Notes under the pieces: generated by a model
Seen by the model: only the letters and a program-made list of their open reading frames with translations
Database searches by the model: none
What the model was told of the DNA's origin: nothing
Assembly (NCBI RefSeq): GCF_001310895.1
Contig: NZ_BAZS01000001.1
Span: 186,001-250,000, forward strand
Length of the DNA stretch: 64,000 nt
Direction: 5' to 3'
Origin: Virgibacillus halodenitrificans JCM 12304
GTDB taxonomy: Bacteria > Bacillota > Bacilli > Bacillales > Amphibacillaceae
Translations under genes and position numbers: made by a program
Part shown: positions 16,978 through 26,811 of the stretch, piece by piece
Numbering within the stretch: the first letter of the stretch is position 1
How the letters are laid out: each line of letters begins with the position of its first letter

Positions 16978-18081
16978 ATGTCAACAGTAAACTTGTCAGA
17001 GATTACAAAGCAATTTGGGAACGTAACAGCGGTCAAGGGGTTGGATTTGGTCATTAAAGAAGGAGAATTCTTTACATTTTTAGGTCCAAGTGGATGTGGA
17101 AAAACAACAACCCTCCGAATGATTGCTGGCTTTTATTTCCCAACTAAAGGAAAAGTGAAATTTAACGAGCGGGACATGACCTCTGTTTCGCCGGAAAAAA
17201 GGAATACAGGCATGGTTTTCCAAAACTATGCCCTGTTCCCACATATGACTGTTTTTGAAAACGTTGCCTTTGGACTAAAAGTTAGAAAGATAAATAAAAC
17301 AGAAGTAAAGCGCAGGGTAGAGGATGTTTTGAAAAAAGTGCGCCTGGAGCAATTTATTGATCGCCAGGTAAGTCAGTTAAGTGGCGGTCAGCAGCAACGG
17401 GTTGCCTTAGCACGCGCACTTGTAATTGAACCGGATATTCTCTTGCTTGATGAGCCTTTAAGTAATCTGGATGCTAGATTGAGAGATGAAATGCGTACAG
17501 AAATACTGCGGCTACAGCGGGAATATGGCATTACAACTATTTATGTAACACATGATCAGGTAGAGGCTTTAACGATGAGCGACCGGATCGCCGTATTTAA
17601 TTTAGGTGAATGTCAGCAGGTTGGCACACCGACGGAAATTTATAATAAACCGGTGAATGACTTCGTTGCTGAGTTTATTGGTGAAACAAATCTACTACCT
17701 GTGGAACGTGAAAAGCAGGAGGGAGAAATATTTACTTTTTCCAGTAAGGACTTGGAACAAACGGTACATGTAGCTCATACAGAGTTGAACATTGCAGACT
17801 ACAATGATACAGATGATTTGTATATGTCCATACGTCCGGAGGCAGTAGAGATTTCTGAAACGCCAATACAAGCAGAGAATGTGTTTTCCGGTACCGTAAC
17901 ACTTGTTCAATTTACTGGTGAGTCGGTACATACCTTTGTGAAAATCAATGAGAGCGTAACAATTAAAACAACAGCGTTAAACCGGGGACCGAGCACGTAT
18001 TTTAAAGAAGGCACACAGGTATATGCCTATCTGCCGGAGAATCATATTCGCGTCATCCCCGAGGCAAAGGGTGATAAATAA
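16978..18081 (+). CDS. ABC transporter ATP-binding protein (PotA/FbpC-like)
   Basis: ATPase of the importer, 367 residues. Walker A GPSGCGKT at 36-43, signature LSGGQQQ at 134-140, Walker B ILLLDEP at 154-160, switch histidine in YVTHDQ near 195, and a C-terminal TOBE-like domain from about residue 240. The start follows AGAGGAG. It ends directly against the permease gene (TAA then ATG), so the two are coupled. Confidence 0.95.
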   Translation: MSTVNLSEITKQFGNVTAVKGLDLVIKEGEFFTFLGPSGCGKTTTLRMIAGFYFPTKGKVKFNERDMTSVSPEKRNTGMVFQNYALFPHMTVFENVAFGLKVRKINKTEVKRRVEDVLKKVRLEQFIDRQVSQLSGGQQQRVALARALVIEPDILLLDEPLSNLDARLRDEMRTEILRLQREYGITTIYVTHDQVEALTMSDRIAVFNLGECQQVGTPTEIYNKPVNDFVAEFIGETNLLPVEREKQEGEIFTFSSKDLEQTVHVAHTELNIADYNDTDDLYMSIRPEAVEISETPIQAENVFSGTVTLVQFTGESVHTFVKINESVTIKTTALNRGPSTYFKEGTQVYAYLPENHIRVIPEAKGDK

Positions 18082-19767
18082 ATGTTAAATGCTGAAAAAA
18101 GAAAAACGATACTTTTACTCATCCCCGTTGTTTTAATTCTAGTTGGTTACGTGTTATATCCATCGATTGCTACGATTGTAGAAAGCTTTAAACAAAAAGG
18201 CGTCTTCTCCATGGAAAATTACAATGACTTCTTTGGAGAAAAATCAGCAGCGAACTTTGAAGCATTATGGAACTCTGTCTATATTTCGTTGTTGTCGGTA
18301 TTCTTTAGTGCATTAATCGGTATACCGCTTGCTTATATTTTTAACAGGTATGACTTTCCCGGCAGGCAGTTTTTCTCCAATATTGCGATTATGCCAATTG
18401 TACTCCCATCGTTAGTTGGGGTAATGGCATTCATGTTTTTATACGGAGAAGCAGGCCTCGTGCCGAATGCCATCAAGGATCTGTTCAATTTATCAGAGGT
18501 TCCCTTCAGCATTGGCGGCATATCAGGAATTTTGCTTGTGCATGCATATACGATGTATCCGTATTTTTATATGACGACATCATCTGCATTAAATAATATT
18601 GACCCTTCCTTGGAGGAAGCGGCCTACAATTTAGGTTCAAGCAAATTTAAGGTATTTTGGAAAGTAACGTTTCCCTTATTAACACCAGGACTTGTTGCTG
18701 CATCTCTATTGGTCTTCATGGTATCCATGGCTTCCTTTAGTGCCCCGTTTTTATTGGCGGGCGGATTCCGGGTCTTAAGCTTACAAATTTACTTTTCAAA
18801 AATTAACGGTGATCTGGAGATGGCTGCAACCCAATCCGTTATTCTATCCGTTGTTTCGATTTCCTTCCTATTATTTATGCGCTGGTATCAAAGCAGGAAG
18901 GATTACCGGATGGCGAGTAAGGGGATTGGCGCACACCGCAGTGAAGTAAACAATCCAGTTCTAAAAGGTGTGATGGTAACACTTGGAATTGTTGCAATGA
19001 TTGTTTTACTCTTGCCACATGCGACCTTGCTTATTCTGTCACTCGTCCCAGAAGGTGCATGGACATGGCAGACCTATCCAACAGCATTCAGCCTGGAAAA
19101 TTTCCGATTATTATTTGAGGATCCGAACATTTGGGATCCGGTGAGAAACAGTTTAATTATGACGTGCCTAGCCTGTATCGGTGTATTCATCTTTGGGATT
19201 ATTACATCGTACGCACTCGTGAAACGAAGCTTTATCGGCAAAAACCTACTCGATATTCTTGTGATGATTCCATGGGCATTACCAGCAACCGTGGTCGGGA
19301 TGAATTTGATTTTGGCATTTAACAAGCCATCTCCATTTTCTTTTGGACAGATCTTGGTCGGCACGTTCTGGATCCTGCCACTTGCTTACTTTGTGCGGTT
19401 TATCCCACTGGTAGTCCGTTCAACAACTGCCGTATTGGAGCAAATGGATGATTCCTTGGAAGAAGCAGCGCAAAATCTTGGCGCAAAATGGTTTTACACC
19501 TTCCGTCGTGTCGTGATACCAATCATTATGCCAGGCGTACTAAGTGGAACACTGTTGGCATTTGTGCAAGCGGTCGGCGAATTCCCTACATCGGTATTGC
19601 TATATACACTAAGCAATAGGCCGATTTCGATTGAAATTATGAACCAGCTCCGCATGTTCAACATGGGGCAAGCTGCAGCGTACGGCATGATTCAAGTCGG
19701 ATTGATCGCGATTGTCATGTTTATCGCCTATCGCTTCTTTGGGGTTAAGTCGGAGAATACGTTGTAG
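18082..19767 (+). CDS. ABC transporter permease, fused double domain (FbpB-like)
   Basis: 561 residues containing two permease domains in one chain, each with its own EAA loop (DPSLEEAAYNLGSSKFKVFW near 173-192 and DDSLEEAAQNLGAKWFYTFR near 455-474). This architecture is typical of ferric-iron and thiamine importers. About 12 membrane helices. It has no spacer from the ATPase gene. No terminator is seen before the lyase gene 90 bases on, so that gene may be cotranscribed. Confidence 0.93.
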   Translation: MLNAEKRKTILLLIPVVLILVGYVLYPSIATIVESFKQKGVFSMENYNDFFGEKSAANFEALWNSVYISLLSVFFSALIGIPLAYIFNRYDFPGRQFFSNIAIMPIVLPSLVGVMAFMFLYGEAGLVPNAIKDLFNLSEVPFSIGGISGILLVHAYTMYPYFYMTTSSALNNIDPSLEEAAYNLGSSKFKVFWKVTFPLLTPGLVAASLLVFMVSMASFSAPFLLAGGFRVLSLQIYFSKINGDLEMAATQSVILSVVSISFLLFMRWYQSRKDYRMASKGIGAHRSEVNNPVLKGVMVTLGIVAMIVLLLPHATLLILSLVPEGAWTWQTYPTAFSLENFRLLFEDPNIWDPVRNSLIMTCLACIGVFIFGIITSYALVKRSFIGKNLLDILVMIPWALPATVVGMNLILAFNKPSPFSFGQILVGTFWILPLAYFVRFIPLVVRSTTAVLEQMDDSLEEAAQNLGAKWFYTFRRVVIPIIMPGVLSGTLLAFVQAVGEFPTSVLLYTLSNRPISIEIMNQLRMFNMGQAAAYGMIQVGLIAIVMFIAYRFFGVKSENTL

Positions 19768-19858
19768 GATTGTTGTGAGATTTGGTTTGAGAAGATCTAT
19801 GAAAAATTATTAGAAGTTAATCAATCAATGATAATCAAAAAATGTTGAGGTGCTACTA

Positions 19859-21258
19859 TTGCATACATTAAAGGAACAATTTGAGAAAACAGATGGTGTC
19901 GTTTTTCCTGGAAAAACCTTCATGGATGAACTACTGAAGCCGGTTTTTTACGACCAAAAAGAACATCTATTTGATGCGATGTTTCACATCCATAAAGCAC
20001 ATACAACGATGCTTGCAGAACAAGGCATTCTAACTGATGATGAGGCTGCAAAAATTTTGGAGGCGTTGCCGAGGTAGAAAAGATGGAAAAGGCAGATATC
20101 GAATATTCTTCTTCCTATGAGGACCTGTTTTTTCTAGTTGAATCTCAAATTGGAACATTAATTGGTGACGAACTAGCAGGAAAAATGCATATTGCCAAAA
20201 GCAGGAATGACATGGGTGAAGGCATGTACCGTATCGTTCTACGCGATTATTTACAGGAAACAACAGAAGCTGCAGAAAAGCTGGCTGAGGCCATTTTGTA
20301 TCAAGCAGAGAATCATGTAGAATCCATTATGCCTGCACATACCCATACACAGCCAGCCCAGCCAACAACATTCGGCCACTATTTGGTCGCCATTTATGAT
20401 AGCTTGCAGCGGGATATCGATCGCTTGAAGCAAGCACGAAAAACAGTCAATCAATCCCCAATGGGCGCAGCAGCCATCACCACCTCCGGCTTCCCGATAA
20501 ACAGGGAACGCATGGTGGATCTGCTCGGCTTTGAAGGATTAATCGAAAACTCCTATGACGCCATTGGTGCAGGCGACTACTTAATCGAAGCGGCTCAGGC
20601 ATTGATCAGTCTCATGACAAATATGGGACGCTGGTTACAGGAATTCCTGCGAATGACCTCAAAGGAAGTAGGGTTGCTTAAGGTATCAGATGCTTATGTA
20701 CAAATAAGCAGCATCATGCCACAAAAGCGTAACCCCGTATCCATTGAGCACTCGCGCGCCATCGCCAGCAGTGCCGCGGCAGAAGGTATGGCTGTTGTGC
20801 ATATGATCCATAACACACCATATGGAGACATTAATGACACAGAGGATGACTTGCAGCCACACCTTTACGCAGGCTTCAAGAAAGCATTGCGTGTGCTGAA
20901 GCTCATGCGTGCTGTTGTAGTGACAATGGACTTTAATAAAGATCGCGCCTACCAGCAGGCAAGAGAAAACATGATCACAATCACCGAGCTTGCCGACGTG
21001 CTCGCCCGCGATTATGGAGTCTCTTTTCGCAAAGCACATCATAAAGCGAGCGTCATCGCCAAAATGGCTGATAAGCAGGGCAAGGAATTATATGAAATAC
21101 CAGTTGACGAACTGAATGAATGGCTGGAGGACGTGACATTGACCGAGCAAGACTGGCAGCAAATCACAGATCCCTATTACTTTGTCCAACGTCGACGCGT
21201 GACAGGCGGAACAAACCCGGATGTAGTAAGAGAGATGATTGATCGGCGGAAGGAGTAG
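19859..21258 (+). pseudogene. Argininosuccinate lyase-family protein, interrupted by a frameshift
   Basis: Together the two pieces give about 466 residues, the normal ArgH length. TTG 19859 follows TGAGGTG. The N-terminal piece stops at 20077, while the frame encoding VEKMEKADIE onward is open across that point to 21258. One missing base near 20060-20075 explains it. The superfamily signature SSIMPQKRNP and THTQPAQPTTFGHYL are intact. However, other ArgH active-site blocks differ (SRNDMGEG, ENSYDAIGAGDY), so it is probably not a true arginine enzyme. It more likely performs a beta-elimination on a related compound brought in by the ABC importer (inference). Pseudogene or sequence error. Confidence 0.8.
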
Positions 21259-21282
21259 TTCTCCTTTTGGTGGGGGGCGCTC

Positions 21283-21585
21283 TCTCATATGGAGCGTGTG
21301 CTGTCTCAAATAGGGCCTGGGTTGTCTCATATGAGGTGGGTGCTGTCTCAAATGGGGCAGGTGGTCTCTCATATGAGGTGGGTGCTGTCTCAAATGTGTC
21401 AGATGGTCTCTCATATGAGGCGGGTGCTGTCTCAAATGTGAAGCTGGTTCTCTCATATGAAGCGTGTGCAGTCTCAAATGTGAGGCTAGGTCTCTCATAT
21501 GAGGCCGATGCTGTCTCAAATAATATGGCTGCTCTCTCAAATGGAGCGTGTGGTGTCTCAAATAGGAGCCAGTGTCTCTCATATG
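21283..21585. repeat. Array D: 15 TCTCAWAT units at exact 21-bp spacing
   Basis: Cores begin at 21283 and recur every 21 bases to 21577 without exception. TCTCATATG and TCTCAAAT types alternate strictly for the first 12 units. The 12 bases between cores vary but favour GGTGGGTGCTG-like sequence. Because 21 is divisible by three, long open frames appear on both strands and translate to heptapeptide repeats; these have no ribosome binding site and I treat them as by-products. It lies 24 bases after the lyase stop codon. Confidence 0.92.
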
Positions 21586-21598
21586 ATAGTAAATGTCT

Positions 21599-21631
21599 AA
21601 AAAGGATGGGCGTGGTTTTGCCCATCCTTTT
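21599..21631. terminator. Terminator between convergent genes
   Basis: AAAAGGATGGGC pairs with GCCCATCCTTTT around an 8-base loop. It ends the ABC/lyase transcript, and array D lies upstream of it within the 3' untranslated region. Confidence 0.9.
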
Positions 21632-21683
21632 CCATGTGGATTTTAATTAACTATTGTGGTGTTTTTATGTGTGAGTTTATTAA

Positions 21684-21899
21684 CTAGAAGCTATTTATTC
21701 CTAAGGTGCTTTTGATGCGTTGGATATCTACTTTCATTTTCCAAACTTCCTCCCGCAAAACCTCTGTTTCAGCAGAAGCTGCTGCTTGAAAACCAATTAT
21801 CTCTTCCTCTTCTTCACGCTGCCCCAACTGCTTTTCTGTATCTTCTAAACTGGACATTATTTTGTTCAGCATTTCTATTATTTGATCCTTCTTTTCCAC
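21684..21899 (-). CDS. Small coiled-coil protein, hypothetical
   Basis: 71 residues from GTG 21899, chosen because AAGGAGG lies 8 bases upstream. The chain is almost entirely charged heptad-like helix (IIEMLNKIMSSLEDTEKQL, then a run of five Glu, then VLREEVWKMKVDIQRI) with no membrane segment. No family recognised; resembles small Bacillaceae coiled-coil proteins. It is convergent to the lyase gene. Confidence 0.65.
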   Translation of the reverse strand: MEKKDQIIEMLNKIMSSLEDTEKQLGQREEEEEIIGFQAAASAETEVLREEVWKMKVDIQRIKSTLGINSF

Positions 21900-22119
21900 T
21901 CCCACCACCTCCTTATATTTTAATAGATTATAGCACATATCAAAAAAGATTTAGAAAGAAATTTATAATAATTAAAAAGAACTTTGCTTCCTTAACAGAT
22001 AATGAAAAACTTACAAATAAAATTAGAAATTCAGCATCAATATAGCATTTAAATTCAATTATTGGCTTTTCGCTTCATTCCCCAAACCGTGCTACAGTAG
22101 CTTTAAAAAGGAGAAAGAT

Positions 22120-23067
22120 ATGAAACTAAATACACGAACCAAACCAACTTCTTTAAAGAAATACGAAGCACTCCTGCAAAGGCTCGGCCCAAACCATCCA
22201 AAATTAATGGAAATCGAATCAAAAGCAGCAAGAGAAATATACGGTTATGAAGGAGAGAGATTAGTAGATTATCATACTGACTTTTTGACAGAAGATTTTA
22301 CTGTTGTTCATCAACTTACTTTGAAATTGCGAGGTAAACTTTTTCAAATGGATACAGTCGTGATTGGCGATAATGGCATCTATCTTGTAGAAATCAAAAA
22401 TAATAAAGGAATTGTTACTTTTAATACAACATTAAAACAATTTTCTAGAGAGGATGGCGAAAATGAAATTGGTTATCGTTATCCCATTACTCAGGTGGAG
22501 CTTCAGAAGTTGAAGCTGGAGCATTGGCTGCAGCTGCAAGGGTATCCAGAGGTACCGATTTATCCGCTCATTGCAATTAGTAAACCTAGTACGATCATTA
22601 AAGTCAGTGGGGATGAGGAGGAGGTTGCGCGGAAAGTTCATCATGCTGAGTATATTCCGAAAGAGATATTGGATTTAGACAGGAAATATAAAAGCGAGAC
22701 AAAACTCCCCCATGAAAAAATCGGTCGACTTCTGCTTCGAGCCTCCAGCGAATATAATGCAGACATTCTCAAAGAGCATGGTGTCCTCCTGTCTGATCTA
22801 GTGCCTGGGATATATTGCTCCCATTGCAACAGGCTAGAAATGGTGAGAGGACACAACACATGGAAATGCGATCACTGTCAGAAAAAAGATCAAAAAGCAC
22901 ATCTGCAAGCACTGGCTGATTATTTTCTGTTAGTCGGTCCTTCTATATCCAATTCTCAAGCTCAATACTGGCTACAATATAATGAAAAAAGCTCAATTAC
23001 CAGAATGCTAAGAGGAGCAGGGCTATATCACGACCGTCGCAACCGAAAATGGTGGTTAAAAAGATGA
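22120..23067 (+). CDS. NERD-domain (nuclease-related) protein
   Basis: 315 residues. Residues about 40-150 form a NERD domain, including GYEGERLVDYH and the nuclease-like strand DNGIYLVEIKNNKG with the D...E-x-K pattern. A CxxC...CxxC zinc ribbon follows near residues 230-250 (YCSHCNRLEM...KCDHCQKK), then a C-terminal domain. RBS AAGGAG precedes the ATG. NERD proteins are thought to act on DNA, but this one's role is unknown. Single-gene unit. Confidence 0.85.
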   Translation: MKLNTRTKPTSLKKYEALLQRLGPNHPKLMEIESKAAREIYGYEGERLVDYHTDFLTEDFTVVHQLTLKLRGKLFQMDTVVIGDNGIYLVEIKNNKGIVTFNTTLKQFSREDGENEIGYRYPITQVELQKLKLEHWLQLQGYPEVPIYPLIAISKPSTIIKVSGDEEEVARKVHHAEYIPKEILDLDRKYKSETKLPHEKIGRLLLRASSEYNADILKEHGVLLSDLVPGIYCSHCNRLEMVRGHNTWKCDHCQKKDQKAHLQALADYFLLVGPSISNSQAQYWLQYNEKSSITRMLRGAGLYHDRRNRKWWLKR

Positions 23068-23133
23068 ATAGGAGTGGAGAAGGATAGGTAATATAAGGCC
23101 AACTAGTGAAAGATGAAATTACTCTTGAATAGA

Positions 23134-23500
23134 ATGAGAGAGTTTCCCCTGATTTGAGAGAGCCCGCAGTCCATATGAGAGACCATACTGATCAAATGAG
23201 AAAGCCCGCATCCAATATGAGAGACAGCACTCCATCCAAATGAGTGAACCCCCACCCAATATGAGAGAGTCCGCATGTCATATGAGACAGCACGCACCTA
23301 ATATGAGAGAACGCCCCATCCATATGAGAGAGCACCCCACCCAAATGAGACAGCTGCATGCCATATGAGAGAACACCCCATCCATATGAGACAGCACGCC
23401 ACCCAAATGAGAAAGCCCGCACTCCATATGAGAGAGCATGCCACCCAAATGAGAGAAAACGCACCCTATATGAGACAGCACCCCATCCAAATGAGAGAAC
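23134..23500. repeat. Array E: about 18 ATGAGA-type units, mostly 21 bp apart
   Basis: ATGAGA cores run from 23134 to 23491, with steps of 21 bases except isolated 20- and 23-base steps. CAT-ATGAG and CAA-ATGAG forms are mixed. Cores read GAGAG on the plus strand, as in array A. It occupies most of the 527-base gap between two convergent genes. Confidence 0.9.
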
Positions 23501-23521
23501 AACACACAACCCAACAAAAAA

Positions 23522-23546
23522 AGAACTCCAGCCACGCTGGAGTTCT
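23522..23546. terminator. Bidirectional terminator
   Basis: AGAACTCCAGC pairs perfectly with GCTGGAGTTCT around a 3-base loop, flanked by A-rich sequence on the left. It separates the NERD and LysM genes. Confidence 0.88.
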
Positions 23547-23594
23547 CCCTTATAGTATAAGTGCTATTACATCATATGTAATAATATTAACCTA

Positions 23595-24683
23595 TTAATA
23601 GAAACGCTTGTAGCTATCGAAGTGCTTGCTCCAGTAAGAGTTGCTTAGCTTCGTTTTTGTTACGCCTGTGGAGGTTCCTGCATGGATGAATTCGTTGTTT
23701 CCAACGTAGATTCCCATGTGGGAGATTCCTTTTCTGTAAGTTCCTGAGAAGAAGACTAGGTCTCCAACCTGTGGCTTGCTTACATGGTAAGAACGGTTGT
23801 AGTAGCCGTCTGTTGATAAGCGGCTTACGCTTTTGCCTGCGTTCTTATATGCATAGTAGATGAATCCGCTGCAGTCAAAGCCGCTTGTGGTGGAACCGCC
23901 CCATACATATTTCGTGCCCATAACGCTTTTGGCTGTGCTTACAAGCTTGTTCACATTGTAGTCAACATTCGTTGCAGTTGACCCGCCAGAACTGCTGGAG
24001 CCTGAGCTTGACCCTGTGCTACTTCCGCTTGTGCTTCCATTAATGCTTAGTTTTTGTCCGATTAGGATTAAGTCAGAGCTTAGGTTGTTCCATTTCTTCA
24101 AGTTGGATACACTCACACCATATTGTGCTCCGATGCGTGATAAAGAATCTCCGGATTTAACAACATACACCTCGGATGAGCCTGTTGATGGCTTGCTTGA
24201 TCCGCTGCTTGAGCTTCCAGAAGAACTTGAATTAGAGCTGCTTGACGATGAGCCATTCTTGCTTACAACGAAAACATTTCCGGGGAAGATAAGCGTGGTG
24301 TCAAGGTTGTTCCATTTCATTAAGTTACTTAGAGAAATGTTATGTTTTGAGGCAATTCCACTTAGTGTATCGCCACTTTTTACTGTATATGTAGAGTTTG
24401 AATTAGTAGATGGTTTAGTAGTATTTGAGCTGTTGCTTGAATTAGAGTTGGATGATTGCTCGTTATCTGTTTCTATGATTTGATTTGGATAAATAAGATC
24501 TCCTGAAATTCCATTGATGGAACGTAACTGTGAAATGCTGGTGTTATATTGCTGGGCTATTGACCACAATGAATCTCCACTTTGAACCTTATGAGACGCT
24601 GCTTCTGCTTCCTCTGCGCCAACTACCGCTGCGGCTATCGCTGCAGTTGCAGTTACCGACATAATAATCTTTTTATTGGCCAA
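23595..24683 (-). CDS. Peptidoglycan DL-endopeptidase: three LysM domains plus NlpC/P60
   Basis: Secreted autolysin, 362 residues, of the LytE/LytF type. The N-terminal signal is rich in alanine ([17 protein letters not shown]). Three LysM wall-binding repeats ([36 protein letters not shown]) are joined by Ser/Gly/Thr linkers. The C-terminal NlpC/P60 domain has catalytic Cys271 (FDCSGF), His322 (SHMGIY) and His334 (IHAG). It cuts D-gamma-glutamyl-meso-DAP bonds in wall peptides. A WalR-type box lies about 110 bases upstream. RBS GAAGGGAG is close before the ATG. Confidence 0.93.
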   Translation of the reverse strand: MANKKIIMSVTATAAIAAAVVGAEEAEAASHKVQSGDSLWSIAQQYNTSISQLRSINGISGDLIYPNQIIETDNEQSSNSNSSNSSNTTKPSTNSNSTYTVKSGDTLSGIASKHNISLSNLMKWNNLDTTLIFPGNVFVVSKNGSSSSSSNSSSSGSSSSGSSKPSTGSSEVYVVKSGDSLSRIGAQYGVSVSNLKKWNNLSSDLILIGQKLSINGSTSGSSTGSSSGSSSSGGSTATNVDYNVNKLVSTAKSVMGTKYVWGGSTTSGFDCSGFIYYAYKNAGKSVSRLSTDGYYNRSYHVSKPQVGDLVFFSGTYRKGISHMGIYVGNNEFIHAGTSTGVTKTKLSNSYWSKHFDSYKRFY

Positions 24684-24790
24684 TCGATGATTCTCCCTTC
24701 ACAAATCTATCTATTTATTCTTCCATTTTTTCTAAGAAGTGACTCTATTATATAAGTAGAAGAAGGAAAAATATAGATATATAGGGAATT

Positions 24791-24807
24791 TGTAATGAAC
24801 TTGTAAT
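24791..24807 (+). promoter_or_regulatory. WalR (YycF) box upstream of the autolysin gene
   Basis: TGTAAT-N5-TGTAAT matches the WalR consensus TGTWAH-N5-TGTWAH fully. A minus-strand TATAAT (24747-24752) lies between it and the gene. The direct repeat reads on the plus strand, opposite to the autolysin gene, so whether it activates or represses is open. The rest of the gap to 25288 holds a weak CTCGCA/TGCGAG hairpin (24964-24981) and the capsule promoter. Confidence 0.6.
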
Positions 24808-25097
24808 ATTAATCCTGTTTATGGAGGGAATACTATATATATTGTCATTTTTATGTACAATCATCTTTTGTAAAGAAAAATTTAAGAAAATCGTTTCATG
24901 AGCAACCGGTACCATATTTGCGTTTTCGACAACACCTCCTTTTTCAAACGGAAACTGACAAAGCTCGCAATTTCATGCGAGGACTTCAGCGTTTATTTCA
25001 TTATCCTTCCAAAAACCTTCTATTAACATATATAACTTTTACCTTCCGACTTAAGTACTATTTCATGTCATAGAAACAAATTCTTCCAAAAATTATC

Positions 25098-25139
25098 TTC
25101 ATCTTTTTTCTAATTATGTGTTATAATTTCGATTATAAT
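25098..25139 (+). promoter_or_regulatory. Candidate promoter of the capsule regulatory genes
   Basis: Two TATAAT boxes (25122-25127 and 25134-25139) with weak -35 regions (TTCATC at 25098) lie about 150 bases before the Wzz-like gene, leaving an untranslated leader with no clear riboswitch. Confidence 0.4.
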
Positions 25140-25288
25140 GTCGATATATAGAATATGTTGCAAAATCACTTTTGCAGAATCATAGAATAAGGAACAGCGA
25201 ATAAGCTTTGGTCGAATGGATCGCCCCCTCATCCTAGTAGATGAAGCTCTCCCCGTATTCAGGCTGGAAACAAAATGGAGGTACTTAC

Positions 25289-26056
25289 ATGGAAGAAACG
25301 ATTTCCCTCAAGGAAATATTTGAGGTCATTAAAAAAAGGCTGATGCTCATTATTGCCTTGATGCTTGGAGCTGCAATTATTGCTGCAGCGATCAGTTATT
25401 TTGTATTAACACCAACCTATCAAAACAGCTCTCAATTTCTTGTCACCCAAAGCCAGGAAGACCCAAATACGCAATACAATTCCAATGATATCCGTACAAA
25501 TATTGAACTCATCAATACATATAATGTCATTATTAAAAGCCCGCGGATATTGGATGAAGTTGCCAAGGAGCTTAACTTGAATCTCACACCAGAACAGCTT
25601 TCCGGAAAAATTGAAGTATCGAGTGCGGAACAATCACAGGTAGTAACTGTTACCGCTACAGACCCGGATCCAGAGCTTGCAACCGCGATTGCCAATACAA
25701 CTGTCGAAGTTTTTCAGGAAAAAATCCCTGATTTGATGAACGTGGATAATGTATCAATCCTTTCACAGGCTCAGTTAACAGCTGACCCATCACCAGTAGC
25801 GCCAAATCCAATGTTGAATATTGCGATTGCTCTTGTGCTTGGAGCGATGGTAGGAGTTGGACTTGCCTTCTTGCTTGAATACTTGGATAACACGATTAAG
25901 TCAGAAAATGATATTGAGAAAAAACTGGAAGTTCCCGTGCTTGGAGTCATCTCTCATATTGAAGAAAATGATATCCGTTTTGAACCAGGAGCAATGCAGG
26001 CTGGGAAGAAACTAAGAGGGGGTGGCTATAATGGCTCGCAGAAAAAAACAATCTAA
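25289..26056 (+). CDS. Capsular polysaccharide co-polymerase (Wzz/YwqC-like)
   Basis: 255 residues from ATG 25289, which follows GGAGGT; the ATG at 25241 has no such site. Two membrane helices (about residues 18-40 and 176-198) flank an extracellular Wzz domain, the layout of YwqC/CapA/EpsA adaptors. It sets chain length and activates the tyrosine kinase encoded next. Its C-terminal tail overlaps that gene by 26 bases, so the pair is coupled. Confidence 0.92.
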   Translation: MEETISLKEIFEVIKKRLMLIIALMLGAAIIAAAISYFVLTPTYQNSSQFLVTQSQEDPNTQYNSNDIRTNIELINTYNVIIKSPRILDEVAKELNLNLTPEQLSGKIEVSSAEQSQVVTVTATDPDPELATAIANTTVEVFQEKIPDLMNVDNVSILSQAQLTADPSPVAPNPMLNIAIALVLGAMVGVGLAFLLEYLDNTIKSENDIEKKLEVPVLGVISHIEENDIRFEPGAMQAGKKLRGGGYNGSQKKTI

Positions 26057-26729
26057 AAGCAATAAAATGAGATATTTAATTACAAAATTAATGCCACGGT
26101 CCCCGATCTCTGAACAGTATCGTACCGTCCGCACCAATCTGCAATTTTCTGCTGTAGATGAAGAATTGCGACGCATCATGGTAACCTCTGCAGGTCCAGG
26201 CGAAGGGAAATCGATGACGACAGCAAATCTAGCTGTGGTATATGCGCAACAAGGGAAAAAGGTCTTGCTTATCGATGCGGATTTACGGAAACCGACGATC
26301 CATTACACATTCCGTCTCGACAATTTGCGCGGACTAAGTAATATTCTTGTAGGAGAAGCATCTATTGAAGAAGCGGTATCCTCCAGTGATGTGGAGAACC
26401 TTGATTTGATCTCCTGTGGCCCGATTCCGCCAAACCCATCTGAATTACTAGCTTCCAAGCGAATGGAAAAAATGCTGGAAGCAGCAAGCGAAATGTATGA
26501 TGTCGTGTTATTGGATACACCACCAGTACTTGCCGTAGCGGATGCGCAGATTTTGTCCGGCCTCGCGGATGGCGTTGTACTCGTCGTTCGCAGTAAGCAT
26601 ACAGAATATGAAGCAGCTGAAAAGGCGATAGAAGCATTGCAAGCTGTAAATGCCAGAGTACTAGGCACGGTGCTGAATGACCGTGATAAGAAAGAAGCAA
26701 ATTATTACTACTATTACGGTACAAATTAA
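26031..26729 (+). CDS. Capsule tyrosine-protein kinase (BY-kinase, YwqD/CapB-like)
   Basis: 232 residues; ATG 26031 is preceded by AAGAGGGGG. Walker A GPGEGKSM at 55-62, Walker A' LLIDADLRKP near 82-91, and Walker B VVLLDTPPV. The C-terminus carries a cluster of five tyrosines (NYYYYYGTN), the autophosphorylation site of this family. It is the cytoplasmic partner of the Wzz-like protein and controls polymer export and Ugd-type enzymes. Confidence 0.94.
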   Translation: MARRKKQSKSNKMRYLITKLMPRSPISEQYRTVRTNLQFSAVDEELRRIMVTSAGPGEGKSMTTANLAVVYAQQGKKVLLIDADLRKPTIHYTFRLDNLRGLSNILVGEASIEEAVSSSDVENLDLISCGPIPPNPSELLASKRMEKMLEAASEMYDVVLLDTPPVLAVADAQILSGLADGVVLVVRSKHTEYEAAEKAIEALQAVNARVLGTVLNDRDKKEANYYYYYGTN

Positions 26730-26739
26730 TAGATTTTGT

Positions 26740-26770
26740 AAAAACCTCCATGTTGTGTGGAGGTTTTTTT
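26740..26770 (+). terminator. Terminator after the kinase gene
   Basis: AAAACCTCCA pairs with TGGAGGTTTT around 7 bases, followed by a T run. The rest of the 437-base gap to 27166 holds an array remnant and an AT-rich promoter-like region. Confidence 0.9.
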
Positions 26771-26811
26771 GTTGCGCTATTTTGGTTGGGGGGGAGTGTG
26801 GTTGCTGGCTC

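Noticed and set aside
19859-21258. Arginine biosynthesis gene argH
   Set aside because: Active-site blocks differ from true argininosuccinate lyase and no other arginine gene is nearby.
21088-21625. Open frames across array D that translate to heptapeptide repeats (FETAPTSYERP-like, HLRQHPPHMRD-like)
   Set aside because: A 21-base period keeps frames open on both strands by arithmetic. There is no ribosome site, and the same core family in arrays A and B has 20-base steps that break every frame.
24700-24960. Small minus-strand frames upstream of the autolysin gene, one behind AAAAGGAGGTG
   Set aside because: Spacing to any start is wrong and the peptides (17-55 residues) show no family; the region is better explained as regulatory.
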